Source: an uncultured Lactobacillus sp. (GTDB taxonomy: Bacteria; Bacillota; Bacilli; Lactobacillales; Lactobacillaceae). Taken from it: DNA of 64,000 bases. The stretch lies in assembly GCA_946482465.1 (NCBI GenBank), contig CAMLRL010000005.1, positions 25,006 to 89,005 on the forward strand, in the 5' to 3' direction. The notes under the pieces are model-generated. The model made no database searches and was not told the DNA's origin. It worked only from the letters and a program-made list of their open reading frames with translations. Made by a program: the position numbers and the translations under genes. Each line of letters begins with the position of its first letter. Within the stretch, counting starts at the first letter, position 1. Below are positions 52,711 through 64,000 of the stretch, piece by piece.

Positions 52711-53475
52711 TTAAATTTCACTAATGATATTAGCAGCTAAACTAATCGCTCCTTCATGAGCATCCCTGCCCCAGCCTCTTTCATCATGCTTTTCTATGTC
52801 TTTAAGAGAATCTGCCGTAAATAATATTTGTGCAAAGTCGACCCCTCTAAATTGTGCACAAGCAGCGAGTGCTGCACATTCCATTTCAACACATGAGGCG
52901 CCCAATGCTTTAGCCTGTTTTACTTTCTTGGCAGTTTCTCTAAAAAAACCATCAGTAGTCCACGTAGTTACTTCTTTAACCGTAAATCCATTTTCGTTCA
53001 TTAGTTTCTTTGTTTTGTCTAAAAATGCAGATTCTAACTCGACAAATGTCCCTGGTTTTAAATAATGAAATGACGTACCTTCGTCTCTTATGGCTTTTGT
53101 AGGCACCAGAAAATAACTTTCTGGTAAATCAACCAAACAACCTGCTGAGCCAATTGCTAAAATCTGTTTAACACCATAACCTATTAACCAATCTAACAGT
53201 TGTACTGCAGCAGCGGCCCCCATTTTAGCCTGACAAAGGGTAAACTTTGCTCCATCTAAATCAACTTCATAAATGGGAGTTTTTCCTTCAAAACATTCAA
53301 AAAATCCCACTTGTTTATGAGGACGACCAACTAAAAATTTGTTGATTGAAGCTGTAGTTAAAAAGGCAAACAGCAATTTAGCTTGAAAATGAAAGTGATT
53401 AATTTCTTTTTCGTGCTCTGGTTCTAAAACTGCTTTTGGACTAGTATCAAAATTTAATAAAAATGGTTCATTCAT
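52711..53475 (-). CDS. Nucleoside phosphorylase (uridine phosphorylase-like)
   Basis: ILAIGSAGCLVDLPESYFLVPTKAIRDEGTSFHY..GASCVEMECAALAACAQFRGVDFAQIL; start set to MNEPFLLNFD after GGAGGG. Confidence 0.92.
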   Translation of the reverse strand: MNEPFLLNFDTSPKAVLEPEHEKEINHFHFQAKLLFAFLTTASINKFLVGRPHKQVGFFECFEGKTPIYEVDLDGAKFTLCQAKMGAAAAVQLLDWLIGYGVKQILAIGSAGCLVDLPESYFLVPTKAIRDEGTSFHYLKPGTFVELESAFLDKTKKLMNENGFTVKEVTTWTTDGFFRETAKKVKQAKALGASCVEMECAALAACAQFRGVDFAQILFTADSLKDIEKHDERGWGRDAHEGAISLAANIISEI

Positions 53476-53524
53476 AATTCTACCCTCCATAAAAAATATT
53501 TTGCTGAAGATTTTACCATAAACA

Positions 53525-53563
53525 AAAAAGAGAATCATCCCTTTACGGAATGATTCTCTTTTA
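53525..53563 (-). terminator. Terminator of rplS
   Basis: AGAGAATCAT...ATGATTCTCTTTT inverted repeat. Confidence 0.8.
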
Positions 53564-53575
53564 CTTAAGCGTGAA

Positions 53576-53923
53576 TTAACGACGCTTTTCTGCAATTCTA
53601 GCAGACTTGCCGTGACGATCACGTAAGTAGTAAAGTTTAGCACGACGTACACGACCATGACGCAATACTTCAACCTTGGCAACACGTGGATCGTTTACTG
53701 GAAAAGTACGCTCAACACCAACACCAGATGCGATCTTACGTACAGTGTAGCTGGCACCAATGCCAGTTCCCTTACGCTTGATAACTACGCCTTCAAACAT
53801 CTGAATACGTTCATGTGAGCCTTCAACAACACGAACATGAACACGAACTGTGTCCCCTGCACGAAAGTCAGGAATATCGTCACGTAATTGTTCTTTGGTT
53901 AATTCTTGAATTAATGGATCCAT
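53576..53923 (-). CDS. rplS: 50S ribosomal protein L19
   Basis: [59 protein letters not shown]. Confidence 0.99.
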   Translation of the reverse strand: MDPLIQELTKEQLRDDIPDFRAGDTVRVHVRVVEGSHERIQMFEGVVIKRKGTGIGASYTVRKIASGVGVERTFPVNDPRVAKVEVLRHGRVRRAKLYYLRDRHGKSARIAEKRR

Positions 53924-53940
53924 TTTTATTTTCTCCTTCT

Positions 53941-53982
53941 GCGGCATTCATTAGCGTTTTCTACGTCAGCGGAATACCCCTA
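53941..53982 (-). promoter_or_regulatory. Candidate L19 (rplS) autoregulatory leader
   Basis: Minus-strand GGGGTATTCCGCTGACGTAGAAAACGCTAATGAATGCCGC immediately upstream of the rplS RBS; GGUAUUC/GAAUGCC stem. Confidence 0.55.
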
Positions 53983-54040
53983 ACTATTAGTGCAAAATAA
54001 ATTCACACCTCAGTTATACTAGCAAAATTAACAGCTAAAA

Positions 54041-54766
54041 TCAAGTTTGATCTTCTTCCTGCTCTATTTGCGCCAGCATTTTTTCTTCTTCTTTACTCAA
54101 AGTATAATTTTTAAGCAAATCTGGGCGATACAAATAAGTTGCCCGCAAGGCTTCCTTGTGCCGCCATTGAGCTATTTTTTGGTGATTGCCAGACGTTAAA
54201 ACCGCAGGAACTTTCATACCCTCAAAATCATCAGGTCTAGTATATTGGGGATATTCCAGCAAGCCGTGAGCAAAGCTTTCTTCCACTGGTGAGGCATCAT
54301 TGCCTAAAATTCCCGGTATCAATCTAACTGTGGCATCAATCATACTCATTGTCGGCAATTCCCCACCCGTTAGGACATAATCACCGATTGAAACAATTTC
54401 ATCAGCTAGATCATAAACGCGCTGGTCGAAGCCTTCATAGTGACCACAAATAAATGTGAGATTTTCTGCTTGAGACCACTCTTGAGCCATTTTTTGATTA
54501 AAAGTTTTACCCTGAGGCGCGGTAATGATTACTTTGCCTTTATTCTTAATTGAGTCGAGTGCCTTTTTGATCGGCATAATTTGCAAGACCATGCCAGCGC
54601 CACCACCATAAGGACTGTCATCAACATGGTGGTGAACATCAGTGGTAAAATCACGAAAATTGACTAAGTTGAGCTGCCATTTACCATCCTCAAGACCACG
54701 CCCGAGCATTGAAGTCGTCAGCGGAGTAAACATATCCGGAAAAAGCGTCAATACGTTAATCTTCAT
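54041..54766 (-). CDS. trmD: tRNA (guanine(37)-N1)-methyltransferase
   Basis: [54 protein letters not shown]. Confidence 0.99.
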   Translation of the reverse strand: MKINVLTLFPDMFTPLTTSMLGRGLEDGKWQLNLVNFRDFTTDVHHHVDDSPYGGGAGMVLQIMPIKKALDSIKNKGKVIITAPQGKTFNQKMAQEWSQAENLTFICGHYEGFDQRVYDLADEIVSIGDYVLTGGELPTMSMIDATVRLIPGILGNDASPVEESFAHGLLEYPQYTRPDDFEGMKVPAVLTSGNHQKIAQWRHKEALRATYLYRPDLLKNYTLSKEEEKMLAQIEQEEDQT

Positions 54767-55271
54767 TGCGTAATCCTTCCAAGAGTTCTACAAAAACTTT
54801 TTTATGTTCAACATCTATTTTTTTAACAACTTGATCTATATAGGGAATTAAATATTCATTACCGTTTTCTTCGGTAATTTCCCAGACATCGTTCGCACCA
54901 GGAGTTTCAATACCAGTTATTTGACCCAAATTAGCCCCCGATTGATTATCTATCACATCACAGCCCAATATATCGCGATAATAATAAGATCCTGTAGGCA
55001 GTTCATGTTGATTTTGCTCGCTGACAACCAAAGTTTCCCCAATTAGCTTTTCAGCACTGTTAATATCAGTAATTTCATTAAATTGAATCAGCCAAAATTG
55101 CTTAAAGGGTCTGCTTTTTCTGACTGTTAAAACCGTTTCGGGATCATTTTTGATAGCTAACTTTTTATTCAAGTCAAACCGTTCTTCAGGAAAATCGGTT
55201 ATTAACGCAACTTTTACTTCCCCTTTAAGTCCGTGAGTAGACAATATCCGTGCAACATCATAAAATTGCAT
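54756..55271 (-). CDS. rimM: Ribosome maturation factor RimM
   Basis: [38 protein letters not shown]; adjacent to trmD. Confidence 0.97.
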   Translation of the reverse strand: MQFYDVARILSTHGLKGEVKVALITDFPEERFDLNKKLAIKNDPETVLTVRKSRPFKQFWLIQFNEITDINSAEKLIGETLVVSEQNQHELPTGSYYYRDILGCDVIDNQSGANLGQITGIETPGANDVWEITEENGNEYLIPYIDQVVKKIDVEHKKVFVELLEGLRNED

Positions 55272-55288
55272 AATTTCTCCTAGTCAAA

Positions 55289-55323
55289 GAAAAAAGTTTG
55301 AAGTAGTCAACTTCAAACTTTTA
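55289..55323 (-). terminator. Terminator of rpsP
   Basis: AAAAAGTTTGAAGTagtcAACTTCAAACTTTT. Confidence 0.85.
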
Positions 55324-55335
55324 ACAAACGATTCA

Positions 55336-55608
55336 CTATTTATTGAATTTGGAATCATGCAGTTTCTTCATTAAGCCTGCACCTGAAAGAAGTGAACGTA
55401 CAGTATCTGAAGGTTGTGCACCTTTCTTCAACCATTCAAAAATCTTGTCTTCGTCTAATTTCAATTCCTTAGGAACAGAAACTGGGTTATAGTAACCAAC
55501 TTCTTCAATAAAACGACCATCACGTGGCATTCTTGAATCAGCGACAACGATTCTATAAAATGGCTTTCTCTTAGCACCCATGCGGCGCATACGAATTTTT
55601 ACTGACAT
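55336..55608 (-). CDS. rpsP: 30S ribosomal protein S16
   Basis: [42 protein letters not shown]. Confidence 0.99.
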   Translation of the reverse strand: MSVKIRMRRMGAKRKPFYRIVVADSRMPRDGRFIEEVGYYNPVSVPKELKLDEDKIFEWLKKGAQPSDTVRSLLSGAGLMKKLHDSKFNK

Positions 55609-55694
55609 AAATTTATTCCTCCTAAAAGTTACGTTAAATAATATAGCACTTATTTTTTTAGGTGTAAAGTGTTTTTACTTAACAGGTGCTTTTT

Positions 55695-57122
55695 TTATGA
55701 ATGATATCTCTTGACCTTCATCCGTTTTTTCTTATTCTTCTTAAATTTCTTCCCCATGTGACGCATAGCCATTCGTCCCATAGGAGAATTCATTCCCGGT
55801 AAATTGTCCATTCCTTTAAAATTACCCTTGGTAATTTTGCTCATCATATCGCGGGCCTGTTTAAATTGCTTAATCATTCTGTTGACTTCAACTACCGGTC
55901 GTCCAGAACCTGCTGCAATTCTTCTTCTACGGCTAGGGTTAAGTAATTCAGGGTTCTCACGTTCTTCTTTTGTCATAGAAGAAATAATGGCTTTAACATA
56001 AACAATCTGTTTTTTATCAAAATTGACATTTTTAAGTTGCGGATTGTTAGCCATTCCAGGAATCATCTTCATTAATTGATCAAGAGGGCCCATTTTTTCA
56101 ACTTGTTCCAGTTGATCGACAAAGTCGTTGAAATCGAAAGTATTTTCCTTCATCTTTTCAGCAACTTCTTCAGCCTTTTTGGCATCATAATCTTGTTGAG
56201 CTTTTTCAATCAAAGTCAGCATGTCACCCATGCCCAAGATTCTTGATGCCATGCGGTCAGGGTAGAACTGTTCTAAATCTGTTAGTTTTTCACCCTGCCC
56301 AGTATAAATGATTGGTTTGCCTGTCACTGCCCTAATTGATAGAGCAGCACCACCACGGGTATCACCATCAAGTTTAGTTAAAATGACACCAGTGATATCT
56401 AAGCGGCTATCAAATCCTCTGGCAACATCAGTTGCAGCTTGACCCGTCATGGCATCTACTACCAATAAAATGTTATCTGGCTGCGCCACCTTTTTAACTT
56501 GCTCAAGTTCTGCCATTAGCGGTTCATCGATTTCCAGACGACCGGCCGTATCGATAATGACATAATCATTTTTGTTTGTTTCAGCTTGACGCAAACCGTT
56601 TTGGACAATTTGAGCCACATCTTTTTGGTCCTTTTCGCTATAAACCGGAACTTTTAATTGGTCGCCAATTTGCTGCAACTGGTCAATAGCAGCAGGACGG
56701 TAAATATCGCCTGCGATTAATAAAGGGCGGGCTTTTTCTTTTTGCATTAATAGGTTAGCGAGCTTGCCAACAGTAGTTGTTTTACCAGTACCTTGAAGTC
56801 CCACCATCATAATTACGGTTGGAATGTGCTTAGACTTATTTAAAGTTACGGCACTATCACCCATCATCTTAGTCAATTCATCATTGACAATTTTAATAAC
56901 CTGTTGACCGGGATTAAGACTTTCTTGGACTTCTTTTCCTAGTGCTTCCTGCTTAATTTTCTTAATAAAGTCTTTTACAACTTTAAAATTGACGTCGGCT
57001 TCAAGCAAGGCAAGTCTTATTTCACGACTGGCACTATCGATATCATCCTCTGATATTTTTCCTTTACCGGTTAAATTTTTTAAGGCCTTTTGAATCCTCT
57101 CACTTAAATTTTCAAATGCCAT
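55695..57122 (-). CDS. ffh: Signal recognition particle protein Ffh
   Basis: MAFENLSERIQKALKNLTGKGKISEDDID..MMVGLQGTGKTTTVGKLA. Confidence 0.99.
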   Translation of the reverse strand: MAFENLSERIQKALKNLTGKGKISEDDIDSASREIRLALLEADVNFKVVKDFIKKIKQEALGKEVQESLNPGQQVIKIVNDELTKMMGDSAVTLNKSKHIPTVIMMVGLQGTGKTTTVGKLANLLMQKEKARPLLIAGDIYRPAAIDQLQQIGDQLKVPVYSEKDQKDVAQIVQNGLRQAETNKNDYVIIDTAGRLEIDEPLMAELEQVKKVAQPDNILLVVDAMTGQAATDVARGFDSRLDITGVILTKLDGDTRGGAALSIRAVTGKPIIYTGQGEKLTDLEQFYPDRMASRILGMGDMLTLIEKAQQDYDAKKAEEVAEKMKENTFDFNDFVDQLEQVEKMGPLDQLMKMIPGMANNPQLKNVNFDKKQIVYVKAIISSMTKEERENPELLNPSRRRRIAAGSGRPVVEVNRMIKQFKQARDMMSKITKGNFKGMDNLPGMNSPMGRMAMRHMGKKFKKNKKKRMKVKRYHS

Positions 57123-57126
57123 ATAT

Positions 57127-57468
57127 TTATTCTCCCCTTAGTTGTTTTAATAGATTAGTAGACAGCTCCAGAGCCTCATTTGGATTGTCTTCTTTTATTG
57201 CGGATATAACATGGTCTAAATTAAGCTCTATTTTATTGTAATCACGCTTCATATGTAAATTATCTTCGTAATTTTTTAAAAGTTTACGGCAGCGACGTAA
57301 ATTATCGTAGACTGCCTGCCGAGAAACATGATGGTTGGCAGCTATTTCCCCTAAAGATAAATCATTATAATAATAATCCTCAAAATAATTTTGTTGGCTT
57401 CTGGTTAAAAGACGACCATAGTATGCGTAAAGGTCACCTAAAATTTCATTTTTTTCGAGTTCGTTCAT
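57127..57468 (-). CDS. ylxM: YlxM family DNA-binding protein
   Basis: LYAYYGRLLTRSQQNYFEDYYYNDLSLGEIAANHHVSRQAVYDNLRRC; adjacent to ffh. Confidence 0.96.
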   Translation of the reverse strand: MNELEKNEILGDLYAYYGRLLTRSQQNYFEDYYYNDLSLGEIAANHHVSRQAVYDNLRRCRKLLKNYEDNLHMKRDYNKIELNLDHVISAIKEDNPNEALELSTNLLKQLRGE

Positions 57469-57654
57469 TACTCTCACCTTGAACCAGTATAGCAAAAATG
57501 TTGGTAATTGACGATCTTGAAAACCGGTTTTTTAGTATGCAAAAGACACAAGTTCTTGCTTTTCACTATAAAAATTTGTATCATGGTTTTTAATGAATTT
57601 TTTGGATATTTATATAGCGATTATAAATTGAGTTATTCTTAAAATTTATCAAAA

Positions 57655-57697
57655 AGTCGGTACGAGAATTATTAATTTAGGTACCACTTTTTTTATT
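57655..57697 (+). terminator. Terminator-like hairpin 1 upstream of the amino acid permease
   Basis: AAAAAGTcGGTAC...GTACCACTTTTTTT. Confidence 0.65.
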
Positions 57698-57747
57698 GAA
57701 ATTGTTAATTTGCAAAAAATGTTAGTTTTGATCTTTTAATTTATATT

Positions 57748-57788
57748 AAAAAAGTTCACACCTTAGTCACTTACTGTGTGAACTTTTT
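57748..57788 (+). terminator. Terminator-like hairpin 2 upstream of the amino acid permease
   Basis: AAAAAGTTCACAC...GTGTGAACTTTTT. Confidence 0.8.
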
Positions 57789-57847
57789 GCTGGTTCGCTG
57801 ATAAATTAATTTGTAAATTAAACACTAAACTTTAAGGAGCATAAACA

Positions 57848-59281
57848 GTGAATTTATGGGAAAAAATGAACCGTAAAGAAGATCCTGGCATTTATCAGGA
57901 AAAAGACGGTCATTTAGTTAGAACACTTAAAGTGCGTGATTTTTTGGCGCTTGGTGTAGGGACTATAGTTTCAACTTCAATTTTTACTTTACCAGGTGAA
58001 GTTGCAGCTTTACATACTGGACCCGCGGTGGCTATTTCATGTGTCATAGCATCAATTGTAGCTGGTTTAGTTGCATTTGCTTATGCAGAAATGGCTGCGG
58101 CGATGCCTTTTGCTGGTTCCGTATATTCTTGGATTAACGTGATTTTTGGAGAATTTTGGGGTTGGTTTTCCGGCTGGGCCCTATTAGCTGAATATTTAAT
58201 TGGAATGGCCTTTATTAGTTCAGGCTTGTCAGCTAATCTGCGTGCATTAATTGCACCCCTTGGTTGGAAATTACCAGCTGCCTTAGCTAATCCATTAGGT
58301 GTCAATGGTGGTTTAGTTGATTTAGTGGCATTAATAGCAATTTTATTGGCCGAATTTTTAGTCAGTTTTGGTGTTTCAAAAGCCTCTCGCGTAGAAAATG
58401 TGTTAGTAGTAGTCAAAGTTTTAGCAATATTGCTTTTTGTTATTGTGGGCTTGACAGTTGTTAAAAAAGCTAATTTTATTCCATTTATTCCTCATTACCG
58501 CGCAACTGCAAAGGGACCTTTTGGTGGCTGGCAAGGTATTTACGCTGGGGTTTCCATGATTTATATTTCATTTTTAGGATTTGATACCATAGCGTCTAAC
58601 TCAGCAGAAGCTGTTAATCCTCAAAAAACACTGCCAAAAGGAATTATTGGCTCATTGTTCATTGCTGTGGCTTTATTTGTGGCAGTAAGTTTAGTTCTGG
58701 TGGGCATGGTGCCTTATCAACAATACCTAAACTCGGCTGAGCCAGTTGGTTATGCTTTGAGAAAAACCGGTTTTACTCACATTGCTACTATTGTGCAATC
58801 AATCGCAATTTTAGGTATGTTTACGGCCTTAATTGGGCTTTGTATGGCAAGCTCACGTTTAGTTTACTCACTTGGACGTGATGGCATGTTACCTAAACAA
58901 CTGGGTAAGTTAAATCGTGAACATCGCCCAGCCAATTCGTTATGGACCATCGCCATTGTTTCAATTATTATCTCGTCTTTTATACCATTTACCTTCCTAA
59001 CACAATTAGTTTCTGCCGGAACTTTAATTGCCTTTATGTTCGTGTCAATTGGAATTTACCGTTTAAGACCGCGAGAAGGAAAAGACATCGTTGATCCAGC
59101 ATTCAAAATGCCTTGGTACCCTGTTTTACCGCTTTTAGCATTTTTAGGTTCATTAGCTGTGTTTTGGGGCCTAGATCTTCAAGCTAAGAAATACATGTTA
59201 ATTTGGTCAATTATTGGCATTATTATTTATTTGGTTTATGGCATGCGCCATTCAACTATGAACAATAACATTAAGAAATAA
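57848..59281 (+). CDS. APC family amino acid permease
   Basis: LKVRDFLALGVGTIVSTSIFTLPGEVAALHTGPAVAISCVIASIVAGLVAFAYAEMAAAMPFAGSVYSW. Confidence 0.95.
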   Translation: MNLWEKMNRKEDPGIYQEKDGHLVRTLKVRDFLALGVGTIVSTSIFTLPGEVAALHTGPAVAISCVIASIVAGLVAFAYAEMAAAMPFAGSVYSWINVIFGEFWGWFSGWALLAEYLIGMAFISSGLSANLRALIAPLGWKLPAALANPLGVNGGLVDLVALIAILLAEFLVSFGVSKASRVENVLVVVKVLAILLFVIVGLTVVKKANFIPFIPHYRATAKGPFGGWQGIYAGVSMIYISFLGFDTIASNSAEAVNPQKTLPKGIIGSLFIAVALFVAVSLVLVGMVPYQQYLNSAEPVGYALRKTGFTHIATIVQSIAILGMFTALIGLCMASSRLVYSLGRDGMLPKQLGKLNREHRPANSLWTIAIVSIIISSFIPFTFLTQLVSAGTLIAFMFVSIGIYRLRPREGKDIVDPAFKMPWYPVLPLLAFLGSLAVFWGLDLQAKKYMLIWSIIGIIIYLVYGMRHSTMNNNIKK

Positions 59282-59282
59282 G

Positions 59283-59311
59283 AAAAGCCTGGGGCCTCCC
59301 AGGCTTTTTAT
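59283..59311. terminator. Bidirectional terminator
   Basis: AAAAGCCTGGGgcctCCCAGGCTTTTT. Confidence 0.9.
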
Positions 59312-59327
59312 TTAAGTAAAAATTGTC

Positions 59328-62678
<3,351 letters not shown>

Positions 62679-62701
<23 letters not shown>

Positions 62702-63557
62702 TCTTTTTCTCCGTTTCTGAAGTTATTTTGTTTATGTGAATGGCTAAATACATTACTTCTTCGTTGCTAAGATCATAATTGTATGTCTTAGTGATATATT
62801 CTTTGATCTTCAAAGCACATTTATAAGCGGCAACATCACTGTTTTTTATGACTTCAAGAATTTCACTACTCAAGTCACCAAATGATTTTTTATCCTTTTG
62901 ATAGACCATATATTTCCAAAAAAATTTTAAATGTATTACGAACCGGTTATAACTTAAAGATTGATAATCAATATTTATCTTAAAGTAATAACGAACAATT
63001 TTAGTAATTTCCTTAATAAAATCAACTGATTTCTTGAAATCACTAATATCGTTGCCTAACTCTCCACTAATAATATGAACGGCGATAAAACCGGCCTCAT
63101 CTTCTGGAAAATTTAACTTAAACTGCTTATTTAATAACTTTAAAGCCCAAATTCCATATCTATACTCTTTCGGATAATAATTCTGAATTTCCCACAGAAA
63201 ACTATTGCTTAAATAAAGTCCCTTCTTTCCCCTTTCTACGCTGGTTGCCAAGTGATCAGTCAATGTAATATAAACACTGTCTGCGAGCTCTATCCCTTCT
63301 TCCTTTTTTAACCTATCAACAATTTTTTGTGCAATTTGAAAAAAGATGGGATCTGTTTCGTGAATCGTTTGCAATAAAACTTTTCTTTGTTTATCACTTA
63401 CCGGAGAAAAAATTTTATAAACTTTGTCTTTAGGAATGGTATCCCCCACCTTTTTGCCAAAAGCAATTCCTTTTCCCAAGACAACAATTTCTGCCCCATT
63501 TTTATTAGTGGTCACTACTCCGCCGTTATTCAGTATTTTTTTAATAATCATTTTCAT
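62679..63557 (-). CDS. licT: BglG/LicT family transcriptional antiterminator
   Basis: IIKKILNNGGVVTTNKNGAEIVVLGKGIAFGKKVGDTIPKDKVYKIF; two PRD domains. Confidence 0.95.
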
Positions 63558-63568
63558 TCCCTTTTGAC

Positions 63569-63612
63569 AAAAAAAGACTCACTCATCCTCAGATTAAGGA
63601 TAAGTGAGTCTT
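63569..63612 (-). terminator. Conditional terminator in bgl leader
   Basis: Minus strand AAGACTCACTTATCCT..AGGATGAGTGAGTCTTTTTTT. Confidence 0.85.
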
Positions 63613-63637
63613 GCGCCACATTGTAGCTAACAAATCC
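63608..63637 (-). promoter_or_regulatory. Ribonucleic antiterminator (RAT) element
   Basis: Minus strand GGATTTGTTAGCTACAATGTGGCGCAAGAC resembles the LicT/SacT RAT and overlaps the 5' arm of the terminator. Confidence 0.7.
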
Positions 63638-63660
63638 ACTCTTATTCACTTGCCACATTA

Positions 63661-63689
63661 ATAATATCGCTTTCATGAATTATGTTCAA
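63661..63689 (-). promoter_or_regulatory. bgl operon promoter with cre-like site
   Basis: Minus strand TTGAAC-17-TATTAT; ATGAAAGCGATATTAT overlaps the spacer and -10. Confidence 0.6.
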
Positions 63690-63695
63690 GTTTTT

Positions 63696-64000
63696 TTAGA
63701 GATTTTCATCCATATTAAAGGTTAATTTAGACATATTGATTGAGTCAATCATCATTTGTGCCCACAATTTTTCTGACCTTTTGCGAGTATAAGCCACTGT
63801 TTCTTGATTAGCCTTAGTCAAATATGAAGTCAATTCAGCACCAGTTTTGCCTTGAGCTTGAGCAATCACATCTTCTACACGCCTGCGATAATATTGGTTA
63901 AGTTCAGTTAAATAGTCAGTATCTAATTGTACGAATTGTGGGTAGTGACTTTCTACTAAAACAGCCAAAGATTTATAATACCACCAAGCATCATCAAGAT
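63696..64000 (-). CDS. C69 family dipeptidase, C-terminal part (truncated by window edge)
   Basis: TKANQETVAYTRKRSEKLWAQMMIDSINMSKLTFNMDENL resembles the Lactobacillus PepD C-terminus. Confidence 0.7.
   Translation of the reverse strand, partial: LDDAWWYYKSLAVLVESHYPQFVQLDTDYLTELNQYYRRRVEDVIAQAQGKTGAELTSYLTKANQETVAYTRKRSEKLWAQMMIDSINMSKLTFNMDENL

Noticed and set aside
53476-53685. N-terminal extension of the nucleoside phosphorylase ORF
   Set aside because: Runs through the rplS terminator into rplS. A GGAGGG RBS and conserved start MNEPF at 53475 give the real start.

Overview
This 64 kb window is low-GC and looks like a Lactobacillus-type chromosome (probably delbrueckii/acidophilus group, judged from protein content and gene order only). 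Most of it is a conserved housekeeping block on the minus strand: apt-recJ-lepA, dnaJ-dnaK-grpE-hrcA, ribF-truB-rbfA-infB-ylxQ-ylxR-nusA-rimP-polC-proS-rseP-cdsA-uppS-frr-pyrH, tsf-rpsB, and rplS-trmD-rimM-rpsP-ffh-ylxM. Accessory genes are interspersed: a P-type ATPase, two tandem ABC exporter pairs, a ROK kinase/acyltransferase island, cfa, an FAD-linked oxidase, lexA, a MerR locus, and a beta-glucoside PTS operon. The left end carries the 3' end of eno, then a type II-A-like CRISPR array (11 intact 36-bp repeats plus one degenerate repeat, 11 spacers of 30 bp) with no cas gene in the window. The most interesting signal is a 43-nt sequence (519-561) directly before the first repeat. It can pair with about 33 of 36 repeat nucleotides and reproduces the lower-stem/bulge layout of a Cas9 tracrRNA anti-repeat. 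It lies on the same strand as the array and probably in the same transcript. This could be a tracrRNA-array fusion or the scar of a lost cas operon. All calls are by eye from sequence and the ORF track; no database search was run.
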